A DNA stretch of 64,000 bases from Plenodomus lindquistii (GCA_025504975.1 JANUWI010000021.1:372001-436000); one strand, 5' to 3'. Counted from the stretch's first letter, positions 46,495 to 61,601 are shown. Notes: generated from the sequence alone by a model not told the origin. Numbers and translations are program-made.

Positions 46495-49169
46495 CTATTC
46501 CTCTCTCTAAAAAAAGTAAGTTCTAATATTTAAATATTAGGTATAAATATTACTAAATTTTATAAAAGCTATATATAGGCTTATAATAGTAAAAAAATAG
46601 CTATACTATATATTTTATATTTTTATTTAAATACTCTATCTCTATTTATTATATAAATACTAACTATTATAATAAAGTATATTATTAACTAGAATAGCTT
46701 TTAAGTAAAGCTCTATAGAACTATTAATAGTTAATTATTATAAGCGTTTAGTAAAAAAGTACTATTAGTATATTTAAAGTAGTTAATTTAGTATACTAGC
46801 TTTAATAACTAAGTATAGCTATAGCTTTCTACTTTTTTTACTTATCTACTCTATAATTTATATTTCTATTAAACCCTTTTCTAGCGTTATTATAAGTATA
46901 ATTACTAATATAAAAAGTTTTTTTTAATACTATTCTAGATAAAAAGTATAGTAGTAGTACTCTATTTATAGAGATATAATAGAATTTAAGTACTTACTAT
47001 AAAACTATTAAAATAAGTATCTAAGTATTATTTTACTATTATAAAAAGTATATTAGTTATAACTACTATTTACTTATTAGTAAACTAAATATTTTATAGA
47101 GTCTAGGTATATTAAACTATTAAAAGTTAAAATTTTTAACTAATATAGTAGTATTTATAATATTTATATAAAGTTTCTATAATAGAATATCTAGCTTTTC
47201 TAGATAGTTAAAATAATAGATAAAGTACTATAGTAAACCTTTTTACTTTATATTTAAATCTATTTATTCTAAAGTAATTTTTATATTTAGTATAGCTTTT
47301 ACTTTATAGTTTATTTTATTATTATTATTAGGTATAGTAAGTTATATATAGTTACTAGCGTTTTTTATTTATTCTAGTAATAGCTAATTTTTATTAAAGT
47401 ATAATAGCTATATATAAAATATATTATAAAGCTTACTAAATTTTAATAGAAAGCTAAACTTATAAGCTATATTATTAATTACGTAAATAATAGTAAATAG
47501 AGTATAATGTTTTAAGTTTAATAAATAACTAAAGTGTATAGTATAAAAAGTACGTATATTTAATATAACTTTATTACTAACTTTAAAAACTAAAGTAAAT
47601 AAGTAGTTTTAGTTTATAAATTCTATTTATTTAGTTTAAACCTATTATAATTCTAGTTATAATACTTATTATAAAACTTTTATTTATTTAGTAGATTAGT
47701 TAGTATTTTAATAGTTATATTTAGTAAATATAGTTAGATATAGTAGTAATAGTTATTAAAGTTTAAAACAAGTTTTTAGATTATAACTTTTAGTTAGGTA
47801 AAACGTGCTAGTACTATTTTTTATACTAACTATATTATTAGTTTTTTATTCTACTATAAAAAAAAAGTGTCTAGTTATTTTATTTATAATTAATATATAT
47901 ATATATATATATATACTACTTTAGCTAGATATTTATATTTCTAGTTTATTTATCTATTTTAGAGTAGTATTCTATTAATAGCTTAAACTTAGTTCTAAAT
48001 TATTAGTAAAAATATAGCTAGAAGTATACAATATACTAAGCGCTATAAATATTAATAATTTTTTCTAGATACTTTTTTTTTACTAGATAATCTCTATAAA
48101 AGTTTAAATAGATATTTTAACTTTTAAATCTATTACTAGTATAAACTTCTTTTTTTTACTAACTTTATTTACTAAAATAAAAATACTAGTATAGATTCAT
48201 CTATTATTTTTATATAGTAAAAGGTAGATAATATAGTTAATAGAAATTATTTTCTAATACTTATTAAGAATTAGTAAAGAGTATAGTAACCTATAGTTAC
48301 TTTTTTTATAAAATTTAAACTATTAATAGGTAAAGTAAGTTTATATATATTTAGTAATATTATTAATTATAAATAGCTAGTAATACTAGTAATTTAGTTT
48401 ATTATAACTTTTATATTTACTACTATAGCTAGTATAATATAAGTAGTAAGCTTATTTAATAATATAGGTATATAACTAGTTAGTATCTAGTATATAAACT
48501 TTATTATAGATATAACATAGCCTATTATTAATAGTATAGTTATCTAGTTAAATATATAGCTTTTAGTTACTATAGATAAATTTATAGAGTAAATATTAGT
48601 TTTTTATTTTTTTAGCTTTTATAATTACTTATATAGTAGTATTAGCGTTATAGGCGTACTAGATTATTTATAAAAAAAATTTTTAAGTTAGTATTTAGTA
48701 TAGATAGAGTAATAGCCTTTTAACTTAGTATAAAACTATAGATAGTAATTTATTTCTATTATTATAGTTATTAGTATTATATATCTAGTAAGCTAGCTAT
48801 ACAAAATCTAAAAAACCTTTATTAAAAATATTTATAAACGCTTTATAAAAATAGATAGTATATTATACTTTTTTATTTTAGTAAAATATTATAGTAGTAA
48901 CTTTAAGTTTAAAATCTATAAAAATAAAATTTAATAATAGTTTAAACCTAGTATTACTAGTAAGTATTTCTAATATTTTATAGTAAATTCTATAGCTAGC
49001 GTATTAGTATATTAGGCTTAATACTCTATTTACCTAGTTAGTAAATAATTTAAAGTTTAAACTTTAAAAGAAACTCTATTTAGTAAGTTTATTATTAGTT
49101 AGAAATACTTAGTTATTATAAATATTTATAATAATAGGTAATTACTTAAAACTTAAATAGAGTTATTAA

Positions 49170-50460
49170 TTTTAGTTTCTAATAGTTTTAAATACTACTG
49201 TTTAAATATTTATATAATTACTAGAAGTTTTTTATTATATATTTTATAGTTATATTCTATAGGTATTATTTTATAAAATAAAAATATAATTAGTTAAAAA
49301 CTTCTATTTACTATCTATAATAGTACTACTATAGTAATAAAGTCTAATATCTCTATTTCTATTTAGATATTTAAATACAAGTTAAAGTGTAATAAGATAC
49401 CTACTTTATTAAAAGCTTTTTTAGTTATTAAACGGCTTTTATAGCTACGCTTTCTATTTTTAAAAAAAAAAAAACTTATAGCTTTTATTTTTAGTAAGCT
49501 TTATAAATAGCTTTATAATATATAAAAACTTCTAAATAAATCTATAGTAGAAGTTATAGAAGCTAAAAAAAAACTAAGTACTTTTAATAGAGGAAAATAG
49601 CTACTAGTTTATAATAGTAGCTTCTTTTTTAAAGTCTATTTTAATACTTTTAGTAGTTAGAATTATACCTATATACTTTACCTCTTTAATTTTAAAAAAG
49701 GTTTTAGTAAAATCTAGTAATACCTCTATTATCTATAATTTACTAAGCACTTTTAGTATATATATATAATAAAACTACTTATTATTACTATATATTAAAA
49801 TATTATTTAAGTATATACTATTAATTATATTAAAAAGTTCTCTAAGTATTTTATTAATAAAGGTTTAGAAAGTTTCTAAAGTATTATAAAAACTAAAAAG
49901 TATAACTAGGTATTTATATAGACTATACTATATAAAAAATATAGTTTTTTTTCTTACTTTTTTTTAATTTATACTTTATTAAACGCTACTACTATATCTA
50001 CTAGTAATATAATCTTTATTTTTACTATTTAAATAGATATTTTCTTAATAATTTATATAGTATTATATTTTTTTTTACTAACTATATTAAAGCTTTAATA
50101 GTTTATATATATATAGTATTCTCTACTAGACCTTTCTATAATAAATATAGAAAACGCGTATAGTAATAAAGTTAGTTAAATAAGCTTTTTATTTATTATA
50201 TTATTAATATATAACTTTAATACTTCTAACTTTATATATATAAAGCTATAGATATAGAATTCAAAAATATTTATACCTAGTATAATATTAAAAGCGTAGT
50301 TAATACCTAGTTACTAAAAAAAACATTAATAAACTTTATTTATATTAAATAAATTTAGAAATTTATCTAGTACCTAATTTAGTATAAGCTTTTCTATTAA
50401 TTTTTATTATTAGAAACTAGTTTAGTTTATCTATATACTTATTATAATTAGTATATAAAA
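49170..50460 (-). pseudogene. Gypsy D RT and RNase H relic
   Basis: Minus-strand frame with TAA/TAG stops only. The RT N-terminal part reads KLYINNIINKKLIQLTL, then IILLVDIVVAFNKVQI (about 50,020), YLVILFSFYNTLETFQTFIN and YLNNILIYSNNK (about 49,800), the degraded YLDD box. RNase H follows: EIEILDFITIVVLLQ (about 49,350) and PIEYNYKIYNKKLLVII (about 49,220). The catalytic Asp of YLDD is now Asn-Asn. Distinct in sequence from Gypsy A and B. Confidence 0.85.
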
Positions 50461-50764
50461 TAGCTACTAGCTTTAATATATTTTAAAGTACTTTTATAGT
50501 ATAGTTTTTATTAAATAGCTTTTTAAAGCTATTTTAGTAATATAGCTATATTTATATAATATTTTATAGGTCTCTAGTTACTATAATACTAGCTATATAA
50601 ACTAAAACTATTACTATTTAACTATTTACTTTTTTTTTCTATCTAGTACTGTTTATAGTATTATTAGTATATACTATATTTAAAAAGCTATAGTATAGAT
50701 AGTCTAGTTTATAGCTAGCTTAAAAAAAGCTAAAAGCTTACTACTTACTAAAAAATAGGTTAGA

Positions 50765-51179
50765 TATAATAGCTTAAAAACATAAAGTGCTAAAAGGCAT
50801 CTAAATTAGCTTAAAAGTATATAGAAGTACGCGTAAATTAAAAAGCTAAATAAATTATATTTTTATAAACTTTATATAAAAGGATAAAAAAATTATACCT
50901 CTATAGTTCTATTAAAAAAGTAAGCTATATAAAGTAGAATTTAGTAGTAGTTTTAGGCTTTTATAGAGTTTTTTTTTTCTCTACTATATTAGCACGTAGG
51001 TAATAGTAGAGTAGAGATTTTTATAGAATCTAGACTAAGTATAGTATAGAGGTAGTTTAGATAGAAGTTAGTATAGTTTTCTATTTTTTATAAGCTTATA
51101 TAGAGAAAAATAGAAGTAGTTTATAAAAAGGCTTCTATAGCTAAAAGTTATTATTATAATAAAATATAGCTTTATTATA
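50765..51179 (-). repeat. 3' LTR of Gypsy A2
   Basis: 415 bp, ends altered to TATAAT...TTATTATA. Followed by TTACCTTCTACTTTAAATT, the complement of the A1 polypurine-tract region with RIP changes. Confidence 0.9.
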
Positions 51180-51470
51180 TTACCTTCTACTTTAAATTAA
51201 ATAGTTCTATATCTAAGTATTCTCTATATAACCTCTATATAAAGTTTATTCTAGAATTATTATTTTATTAAAATAAATATAATTTTCTATTTACTATTTA
51301 TTAATAATTATTATAATAACTACTAAATCTAGTAGTTACTCTAGTAGAATATAATAATTTTTTTAATATTATAATTTTTTTTTACTTTTTATACTTTATA
51401 TTTTTATTATATATACTCTATTACTACTTATTATTACCTCTAATACTAATACTAAATAGCTTTTATAAAA

Positions 51471-52313
51471 ATGCCTATTTTTATACTTTTAAGTATATAT
51501 TTTTTAGTCTATTAGATTTTTTATTTACGTTTTATCTAGGCCTAGTTTTATAGTAAATTTAACTTTATATATTTATTTAAATTAGTAGGTTTAAAAAAGT
51601 GTACTTATTATATACTTTTAAATAAAAAATATAAACTAGTAAATAACTATTTTTTTCTACTAGCTTAAAGCTTTTTTTAACTTTTTTAAATACCTATATA
51701 TATAGAACTAGAATATAACTAAATTATAGCAGCGTTTTATAATTTTAAAAGCTTTACTATATAGGCTATACTAGCTAATAAAAATAAAATAAAAAAGTTT
51801 AAAACTAAACTAGTAGATATAAAGGCTATAGCTAGTTTAGCTATAAAAATATTAGCTTTTATAGTATAAATAGTAACTATATTAGTTACTAATTTTAATA
51901 TAACTAATATAATACTAGTAAGCTACTATATATAATAGAAAAAGTTTTAAAGTTTATATAAAAAAGTTTTAGATTTACGCTAGAAAATATAGCCTTTTTA
52001 GAAAAACGTAGTAGTTTTAGCTACTACTTTTTCTAGAAAAGCTTTAAATTTTTTTAGTAGTAAAAAAAAACGTAAGCCTATTTATAGGCCTAATAGAAAG
52101 TTTTTAAAACGTAAAAGCGCTAAAAACTCTAAATTAGATAAAATATATAACGCCTCTAATAGTAAAATAAAGGTTAAAAAGTTATAGTAGTAAATAAATA
52201 GGTTTTAAAAAACTTCTATATTTATTTATAATAGTTAGTTTACTAGGCTAAAAATTTTATTAGTAAAAGCTATATACTAGTTTTATATATTAGCTATAAT
52301 TTTTATATATTAA
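51471..52313 (+). pseudogene. Antisense accessory ORF of Gypsy A2
   Basis: Same position and exactly the same 843-bp span (ATG to TAA) as the ORF at 13,855-13,013 in copy A1. The MPI start and the SRKH-type basic region are still visible despite many more RIP stops. It is transcribed opposite to the element's gag-pol. No indels were noticed between the copies across this span, whereas the whole elements differ by 14 bp. Confidence 0.55.
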
Positions 52314-55300
52314 TAATAAAAAAACTATTAAATTTATAAAATATAATTATCTACTAACTATAATATATTCTCTACTTTTTTTTTATACTTAAAGCTATTT
52401 ATATAGTGCCTAGAAAAGTTCTAAATAATTAAAATACTTTTAGTAGAAGTTTTATAGTTTATAAAAAAAGTTTATAAAGTTAAAGGCTAGATACTAAATT
52501 AAATCTAAATTATATTCTACCTAGCTAGCTCTATATTTTAGTTTATTTTAAATAAATTTACTAGTAAAAATTTTTTCTACTTTTTATTTTTTTACGCTTT
52601 ATATAAAGGTAGCTAGCAGCTTTAGAGCTTTTTATGTTAGTAAAAAGTTATTAAAGTTTTTATAAAAAATATTAGATGTAAACACGTTATATATTTTAAA
52701 ATCTAAAAAAAGTTTAAATCTATAAAAATATCTAATCTATTTAAAAATTTTAAAAAGACTTTTTTATAGTTTAGATAACTTTTAGTTAGATTTTATAGTT
52801 ACTAGGTTAGTAGTAAAAAAATAGACTTTATCTCTAATTTACTAATTAATAGAATATTAGTAGGCGTTAATAGTAGAATATATTTAGTTTTATATTTTTT
52901 TTATATTCTTTTTAGCTTATTTTTAAATGTTATATATTTAAATAGCTAGATTATAAACTTTCTAGTAGTTAAATTTTTTAATAGAATTAGCTACTTTTAA
53001 ATAGTACTAGTTCTAGCTCTATTAGAGTTTAGAACTATATAGAAGCTAGTATAGAGCTATTTCTATTAACGCGTATAAAAGCGTTATCTAGATTTAGTTT
53101 ATAAATATAAAAAGTTTATTTTAGTTATTTTAGTAGTATATTATAAATAGATATAGGCGTTAGTTAATATATTTATTTATAATTTTAGTTTAGCTATTAG
53201 TTTATTTATAATAGGTAGTAGAGAGTTATATTTTAGTATCTATAATCTAATAAAATTAAAACTAGAATTAAAAAATAAACTAGGCTTTATAGTTTAAAAT
53301 AATACTTTTAGAAGTATATTTAAACTAATATACCTATTATATAAATAGTTAAATAAAGCTTTAAACGTCTATTATTTTATAGTAAAGTATTATAATTACT
53401 TATTTAAAAAGTTAATTAATAATTACTAGAATCTAATTATAGCTGTGTTAGTTTTTAGAGAGAAATTTAAAGTCTATTATAAAATATTATATAAATTTCT
53501 CTAGAATTAGTAAAAAATAAAAGAACTTTTAGATTTAAATTTATTTTAGATAAAATTTTTAGTAGGCAATACAGTTACGCACGTACTATTTATAAATAGC
53601 TTCTATTTTTTTCTAGTAGTATTATTATATAAATATCTAGTAAGTTTTTATAGTACTAGAATAGACTATTAATATTTAATTATATCCTTTTCTAATAAAT
53701 TATATATAGAGTAGTAAGTCTAGAAAAATATAAAAGTAGTTACTATAAAAAAAAAGTCTATTATCTATTTAATACTAAAAAAGTAGTAAAAAGCGTTCTT
53801 TTTTAAAAAACTATTAGTTCTCCTTTAATAGAGCTTCTATTAGTTCTAAAGAATTTAGTAATATTATTAAAGTTAGTTAAAAAAAAGTAATAGTTATTTA
53901 TAGAAAAGACTTTAGGTATTATTTTACTAGTTTAGAGTTAATATAGCTATATAGCCTAACTAGGTTAAAAAAAACTAAAAAGTAGTTATTTTACTAGGCT
54001 ACTTTAAAATCTTTTATATTTTATTATTATTAACTAAAAATATCTACGCGTTTATTACTTTTACCTAAAGTATATTTAATTTAGAAGTTAAAAAAGGCTA
54101 TAAACTTAGTCTAGTTAGTTTATTATTAATTTAGAATGTTTATACTTATAAAATACTCTAAAGATTAATAATTAGTATATATTTAGACTTAGTACCAAAC
54201 TAAAATTAGTTTAGCTTGCTATTTTTTAAAGGTAGTAATAATAGTAAATAGTTTTTTATTATATATTTTCTAATTAAACTCTACTCTAGTAAGTATTTTA
54301 CTATAGAAAGCTATAGAGTACTATTTACTATCTAAGTGTTTTTAAAATATAATTCTAGCTACTACTCTATTAGAGGTGTTAGTTTTTAATTTTATATTAT
54401 AATTAGAATTAAAATAGTATAGAACTAGAATTACTAGAAGCAAGGATTTTAGCTTTTTAAAGCTGTTTTAGCAATTTTTAGTCTATATAAATAGAGTTAA
54501 AAGACTTTATAGAGCTATTATTAGCTTAGCTATTTATGTAAATTTAAAAATAAATTATCTATAAAGTCTAGTAAACTCTAGAAAAAATTTAATACCTATT
54601 ATAGTAGTAGGTTAGACCTATTTATAAAGTATTTCTATTTTTTCTAGATCTACCTCTATGCTTTTATTAGTTAGAATATATTCTAAATACTTAGTTTAAA
54701 TAATATAGCATTTACTTTTTTTAATTACTATTTATAGTCCTACTTTTTATAGTTTTTTTAGAATAAATTTAATATATTATTAGTAGCTCTAGACATTTTT
54801 AAAGTAGATAAAAATATTATCTAAATAGGTAATATAGAAATTATCTAAGTAATCTATAAATATATTATTTATATACTTTTAATAGGTAGAGAGGCTATTA
54901 TAAAAACTAAAAAAAAGTACTTTATATTTATATAATCTATAGCAGGTATAGAAAGTAGTATATTTTTTAAACTCTAAATCTATATAAATTTTATTAAAAG
55001 CTACTTAAATATTAAACTTAGTAAAATTTTTAGCTTTGTTTAAATAAATTAGTAAATTATTTATTTTTAGAATTAAATAAGCGTTTTTTTAGGTAAACTA
55101 GTTAAATTTATAGTAGTTAATATAGATATAAAGTAACTTATTAGATTTATAAATATAAAGAATAAAAAAAGTAAAAAAGCTATAACTAGTCTTTATAAAT
55201 CCTTTCTATAAGTTCTTCTAAACGTACTTTTTAATAGCTTTTAAGTCTTTAGTATTCTACTTATATAAAAAGCTAAAATTATTAGAAAAAAGTTTATTTA

Positions 55301-57841
55301 GAATAATTTTAAAATTATATAGTTAGTATTCTAGTAGTTTCTCTATAGCTAATAAACTAAATATATTTTAATACTACTAGTAGTAGAAAAGAAGTTAGTT
55401 CTAAATTAAATAATTATTTTTTAAACATTTTTTTTATTATAGTTTTTAAAAATCTAGTTAATTTTATATAGGCTAGTAGTAAAAAACCTTTTTTTTTTAT
55501 ATTAAAATAAAAAGTATTAGTAGAAATAATAGTAACTTAGAAACTAGAAAAGGTTTTAAAAAGTTATTAAAGCAGGTCTAGTTTTTATATTTTTAAAAAG
55601 ATATTCTAGTATTATAAGGCTTTAAAAATTCTATAAATATAATTAATTAAAAAGTATAGGCTACTAGTTTTCTAATATAACTTTTTTTTTTATAAAGCGT
55701 TTTATTTTTTAATATTAAAAGTAACGTGCTTTTTTAGTATTCTTTAATAAAGTTATATAAAAATTAGAAAAGTAAAAATATAGATTTTAGAGTAAATAGC
55801 TAGCTACTATAACTAGAACCTATCTATATCTAGTAGAATTTTAAATTTTTTTAACTATGATATTCTAATAATTATATTCTAAGCTTCTAGATTAAATATT
55901 ATAAATAGATAGTTTAGAACTTTTTATCTATTTATAATTATATAGAGATAGATATATTCTATAACTAGTAAAAAAATTTAGTTTTTAAACCCTCTAACTA
56001 TTACTAGATAGGGTAGTTTTTAAATATTAATTTAAAATAAAAAAAATAAAAAAAAATAATACATAAATTTAAAAAAAAAAATTTTTAAGTACTAGTATTA
56101 ATAAGTAATAGTAGTTTTATACCTACGCCTAGGTTACTTAAAATAGTATATATAAAAAAATAAAAACTTTAAAATAGCTTTAAAAAATTAAAAATTAATA
56201 AATTATACTTTTAATTTAATTTTAAATAGTATAATATTTTTAGGACTACTTATTTTCTATCTAATTTTCCTCTAGGTTTAGTACTTTAGTAGTGTTATAA
56301 TATTAATTAGAGTAATTTTTAATTATAATTTCTTTTATTTATAGTAATAGATATTTATTAGCGTAGTGTTCTAGCTTACTATAGTTATAATAGTTATCTA
56401 GTATCTTTTTAGAAGCTAAAGTAGCTATTACTTACTATAAAAGTACTATAGTAAATTATAAAAAAGTTTAGAAAACTATATATAGTACTATAGTCTCTAA
56501 AGTTTTTTTTTAAAAAGTATCTAAACTAGGTTATACTATAGTCTAGGCTTAGAACTTAGTAGTACTATTATAAAAAAAGTTCTAATAATATATATTTTTT
56601 AAATATGTTTTTTTTTTCTATATTAAAAGTAGTAAAGTAATTTATTATATCTAGAAAAAAGTTATTCTAGGTATATTTAAACTTTTAACTAGAAATATAT
56701 AAGCTAGAAGTTATTTTTATTTATATATAGTAAATCTATTCTATATATAGTATATATTTTTTTATAGTATAATTTAAAAAATAAATTTTAAAAGTAAAAA
56801 AAGTTTTATTTTTTTTTATATATAGTTAGTTAAAAGTATTATATACTTTAGCTTATTTATTATTTATAATAAAGTATCTATTAAACGTAGCTATTATAGC
56901 TTCTATAAAAAAAAAGTAGTTAGCTTTATTATTAAATAAATATTAAAGTTTAAAATACTTTTTAGCTAGACTAGAAGTATAGCTCTAGACTAGTACTATA
57001 TAAATACACTTAGAATAGTAGTAGTTACTATTAATTTTAAATTAGTCTAGTATTAAAGCTTTCTATTATCTATAGAAAAAGATTTTTCTATCTAATAATT
57101 TAGAGATAGAAAGGGTACGCTCTAATAAACGTAGCTTTTTAAAAATATAAAAAAAGGCTTTAGAAAGTAATCTAGCTAACTAGTAATATTAATAAATCTA
57201 AAAGTTTTAAGTAAAAAATAAAAGCAAGTCTAGAAATAAAGTTAAATAAAGTTTTTTTTTTTAATAAATTTTATTTTAGCCTATAGAGCTACTAACTTAG
57301 CGCGTAGCTAGGCTATTATTTTTATAGTATTATTAAAATTATAGTTAGTAAATTTCTAGGTTTTACTAAAGTAAATCTAGCTTTTATTTAACTTTAATTA
57401 TTTTTTAATTAGCTAGTATTAGCTGTTTTCTATATTTTAGACATTTAATAAATTTATAAGCTTTTTATAAAAACTAGTTATTTCTTTTTATTTTTTAAAA
57501 AGTAAAATTTATTATTTATTAATAGAAATAAGTATTAGCTTTACCTCTAATTATACTAAATTATTAGTAGTTTTTAAGTCTCTACTTTAGCGCTATTTCA
57601 CGCGATTTTTCTAAAAATAATCTAAGCTAGTAATACTATAGAAGTCTAAACTTATAGACTTTAGTTAACTAGAGATTTCTAGAATTTAGTTTTAGAATTA
57701 TTAATAGATCTATTAGCGTTAATTAAAGCTAGAACTAGAGAGGTCTTAGAGGCTAGTTAACTAAAATATTTAAATAATTTTTTTAACTAAATTAGTAATA
57801 TTATATAGACTATTACTAGAAGAGAGATAATTTTTTTATAA

Positions 57842-58258
57842 TATAATAGTTTAAAAATATAAAGTGCTAAAAGGTGTTTAAATTAGTTTAAAAGTATATA
57901 AAAGTGCGCGTAGATTAAAAAGCTAAATAAATTATAATTTTATAAGCTTTATATAAAAGAATAAAAAAATTATACTTTTATAGTTTTATTAAAAAAATAA
58001 GCTATATAAAGTAGAACTTAGTAGTAGTTCTAGGCCTTTATAGAGTTTTTTTTTTTCCTCTACTATATTAGCACGTAGGTAATAGTAAAGTAAATATTTT
58101 TATAGAATCTAAACTAGATATAGTATAGAGGTAGTTTAGATAGAGATTAGTATAGTTTTCTATTTTTAATAAGCTTATATAGAGAAAAATAGAGGTAGTT
58201 TATACAAGGGCTTTTATAGCTAAAGCTTGTTATTATAATAGAATATAGCTTTATTATA
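57842..58258 (-). repeat. 5' LTR of Gypsy A2
   Basis: 417 bp, same length as both A1 LTRs, ends TATAAT...TTATTATA. Followed by target duplication TTAGA. Confidence 0.9.
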
Positions 58259-58399
58259 TTAGACTAGTAGTAGTTAAACTAGTTTATACTAAAAATAATA
58301 TTATATATACTAATATTAAAAATATAGTAAAGAATAGTATATTAATAACTACTATATTTAATAATAATATTTACTATTTTAGTTAAATAATATACTTTT

Positions 58400-58600
58400 T
58401 CTCTATAAGCTAGAAAAAGCTAGATAGGTTTATTTACTTTTATAACTATAAAGCTATTCTTTTTAATTTACTAGTAGTCTATAAAGTAGGCGCTAGCGCT
58501 AGTATTAACTAGTATTTTAATAAATTTCTAATTATCTAGTATTATATTTTATATAAAGAATTTAAGCTACTATTAGAACTTTTATTCTATAAAAAGTATA
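58400..58600 (-). pseudogene. Gypsy D aspartic protease relic
   Basis: Minus-strand reading ILVNTSASAYFIDYQ near 58,500 is a RIP-altered D-S/T-G-A-S active site with the following family pattern. Downstream KVNKPIQLFLA and NIIFSI correspond to the later protease region. The frame reaches the Gypsy A2 insertion and resumes beyond it at 50,764 with NLFFSKQQAFSFF, so protease and RT were one polyprotein. Confidence 0.75.
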
Positions 58601-61392
58601 AAAACATAATAAGTTTTATTAATTTTAGTACTTAAAATCTAAATAGTAGTAGAAATAAAAAAAGTTTATTATATTTATTATTATTTATAGTTCTATTTTA
58701 TATTATACTATTAAATCTTTTATATATAGATTAGTATAAAAGTATCTAGTTTAATAGGTTAAAGTTATTACTATATAAATATCTCTTTTTATCTATTAAA
58801 CTTAACTCTAATTATACTATTTTTTTTTATACTTTTATTATAGCAAAATTATATTTATTTAGTTTCTAAATATAGAAGATAGCTAGTATAGAAATTTTAT
58901 AGAATAGTATATATAGCTAATTATAGTAGAAAGCTTAGTTAAAACGTATTTACTAGCTATTTTTACTATATTTAAAGTAAAGTTAAAGTTTAGTAAACTG
59001 CTTTTTATCTTTTTTAAATTATTTAAAAGCTAGCTTTTTATATATAAATTCTATAGTATAGTCTATTAAAACTAAAGTAAAGTTTTTACTCTATTCTATT
59101 TTATAAACTAGTAGTAAAGTAGATAAGCTAGTAGTAGTATAAATAGAGGTAGCTATAATAAACTTACTAAGTATAATTTATTAATAGGTCTAGTTAATAT
59201 ATTTAATACGTAAAACTAACTTTTAAATTATTTTATTTTTAACTAACTTTATAGTAATAGCTATAGTTAAACTAGTTTATTTAAACTTTTAGATATAGTA
59301 AATTTAAATATAGTTTTAATATTAAAAAATCTATGTATTAGCCTAGAATTTTAAATACTATTCTATAAAATATTACTCTAGCTTTTACTTGAAACTAATA
59401 CTAGTAAACTTAGTTTTAGTATCTACTACTTAGTTATATATTTTATATTTAATATTTAAAGTATTAATAATATTAATAAATTATTTAGCTTAAAAATTAT
59501 ATATATATTTAAAAACTTTTTTTTATATATAAAATTTCAAATAATTAATACTTTACTAGTTTCTAGAGTATATATAGTATTTTATAATAGCTAGGTTTTT
59601 TTACTATATATAGTATTTATTCTTTTTACTTTTAAAGTTAGTTAATTAAATAAGTTTAAAATTAAATAATAGTCTACCTAGTATAGCTATAGGTATATAA
59701 AGTATTAGTTATAAAAATTATTTATGAAAATAACTACTAGACTAAAAAGTTAGTTAGTAGCCTCTAGACTTTTTATAATTATCTATATATTCTTTACTTT
59801 TACTACTTCTACTAGTAAAAGACTAGTATTTACTCTATAAAAACTATTTATAAATAATTAAACTATTTAGAATTAGTTAACTATTGTATTATAGAATAGA
59901 GTAAAATTTATAGTAAAGTTTATAAACTAGAAGTTAAATAAGTATATTATAATTCTTAATATAAAATTCTATAAAACTATTAATAGCCTAATTAGTTTTT
60001 TAAATAGTTAGTTTTTAGTATTTTTAAGCTTTTATATATACTTTTTCTTTATTATATTAGTTTATTTAGTCTAAGCCTTTACTTTTTTAATGTAGTAGTC
60101 TATTTTAGTAATTTTAACTTTATATTAGTATATAAAGTTATTTACTTTTTTATAAAGTTTAGTATATATTAGACCTAATTTAAATTTGTTATTATATATT
60201 TATATAATAGTATTAAAGTTACTAATTTACTTTTTTAGCTTTCTAGTATAGTTATAGGTATTAAAAAGATTATTATAGTAGTTATTATAGTGTAACTTTA
60301 TAAAAATAATATTACCTTTTAACTTTTTTATATTTTTATTTTTTATAAATAGCTATATTTAGTTACTAATACTAGTAGCCTTTTATAAACCTACTTTAGC
60401 TTTATTTAGTTTAAACTAGGTATAATTAAAATACCTAATATATTTATAAATACTAATAGTAGCTTATTAAAAGTTAACTATAGTATCTAGTATTATTTTA
60501 TACTATAAATTTAGATTCTATATAAGTTATTCTTTAAAGCTTTTAGTATTAATAACTATACTATTTTTAATAAAGTATATAATATTATTAGTATTTTTAT
60601 AGTTAGATTCTAGAGTAAGTATTAAATATAGTAGGTTTTTATTAGCGTTTTTAAACTCTAGCTAATACTTATTTAGAAAGGTTTTATAAAAATAGTTATA
60701 CTTATTAGTGTTTATAGTAGCTTTTAAACGCGTACTATTCCTAAACTTAATATAAAGTATATTTATTTTAGTTATACTATTATTTTTTAAATTTTATTAA
60801 ATACTATTTCTATTTAAATAAAGTAATAGTTATAGTAGATTAAAGTTATAAACTAAAAAAAAAGTACTAGTATACTAGTCTAATTAGTGTATATAGTTTA
60901 GTAGTAGTAGTAAAAAGTTTATGCTCTAGAGTATTATATTCTAAATAGAATCTATAGTAAAGTTATATAAAGTTAGTATAATAAAATCTTAGATAATTAA
61001 CTATAATTAGTAATATATTAAATCTAGGTATCTAAAAGTTTAGAAAAAAGGAATTTTAAACTAATTATTTACTTTATACTTTATTTATAATTTACTTATT
61101 TAATTCTAAAATAACTAATTTTTCTACTAGTATTAGTTATTTAATTAATAAACTAAACTATCTATAGCGCTTCTAGTAATAATTAATTGTAATTTTTATT
61201 ATTAAAATTTACTATAGTATAAATAGTAAGCTACCTATACTTATAGTTTAGCTTTTAGATTTAAATAGTATAAATTTTAAAGTAGCTTATAACTATAGTT
61301 CTATTACTTTAGCTAATTTATATACTTTATAGATAGTTTCTAATAACTAAGTATAATTAGTAATATTCTTAAAATAGATTAATATAATATAT
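58601..61392. other. Gypsy D 5' internal region, Gag side
   Basis: By position this should encode Gag on the minus strand. Very AT-rich and RIP-mutated; I could not recognise a zinc knuckle or capsid motif. Confidence 0.5.
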
Positions 61393-61596
61393 TATAATAG
61401 TATAAATATAGATAGTATTTATAGTAAGTTAATTAATAGCTTCTATAGTAAAATATTATATAAAAAGTTAGTTTTTTTTATATAAATAGAAATATACTAG
61501 TATTTCTACTAACTTAAACGCGCCTATTTAGGCCTAGAAGTAGTAGAGTAGCCTTTAAGCTTTAGTAATTTATAGTTATAAATTTAATCTATAATA
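61393..61596 (-). repeat. 5' LTR of Gypsy D
   Basis: 204 bp, colinear with the LTR at 46,292 including CGCGCCTATTTAGGCCTA. Followed by target duplication GTTAT at 61,597-61,601. Confidence 0.85.
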
Positions 61597-61601
61597 GTTA
61601 T

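Larger units (their letters stand above)
50765..58258 (-). mobile_element. Ty3/Gypsy retrotransposon, full-length copy A2, nested in Gypsy D
   Basis: 7,494 bp, reverse-oriented second copy of Gypsy A (copy A1: 7,508 bp), flanked by TTAGA at 50,760-50,764 and 58,259-58,263. It is colinear with A1 wherever compared, and the differences are overwhelmingly C to T and G to A, so it has been hit harder by RIP than A1. Gag-pol on the minus strand is unreadable without A1 as guide; the extra ORF is on the plus strand. The Gypsy D frame runs straight across the empty site. Confidence 0.93.
46292..61596 (-). mobile_element. Ty3/Gypsy retrotransposon 'Gypsy D', split by Gypsy A2
   Basis: About 7.8 kb after subtracting the nested Gypsy A2. 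LTRs of about 204 bp lie at both ends and the perfect target duplication GTTAT is at 46,287-46,291 and 61,597-61,601. The minus strand carries protease (58.4-58.6 kb), RT and RNase H (50.5-49.2 kb). Gag should lie at 58.6-61.3 kb and integrase at 46.6-49 kb; I could not read either securely. Heavily RIP-mutated and inactive. Inserted in pogo copy C2: removing it and one GTTAT restores the C1-like sequence CTAGTTATTAATAA. Confidence 0.9.
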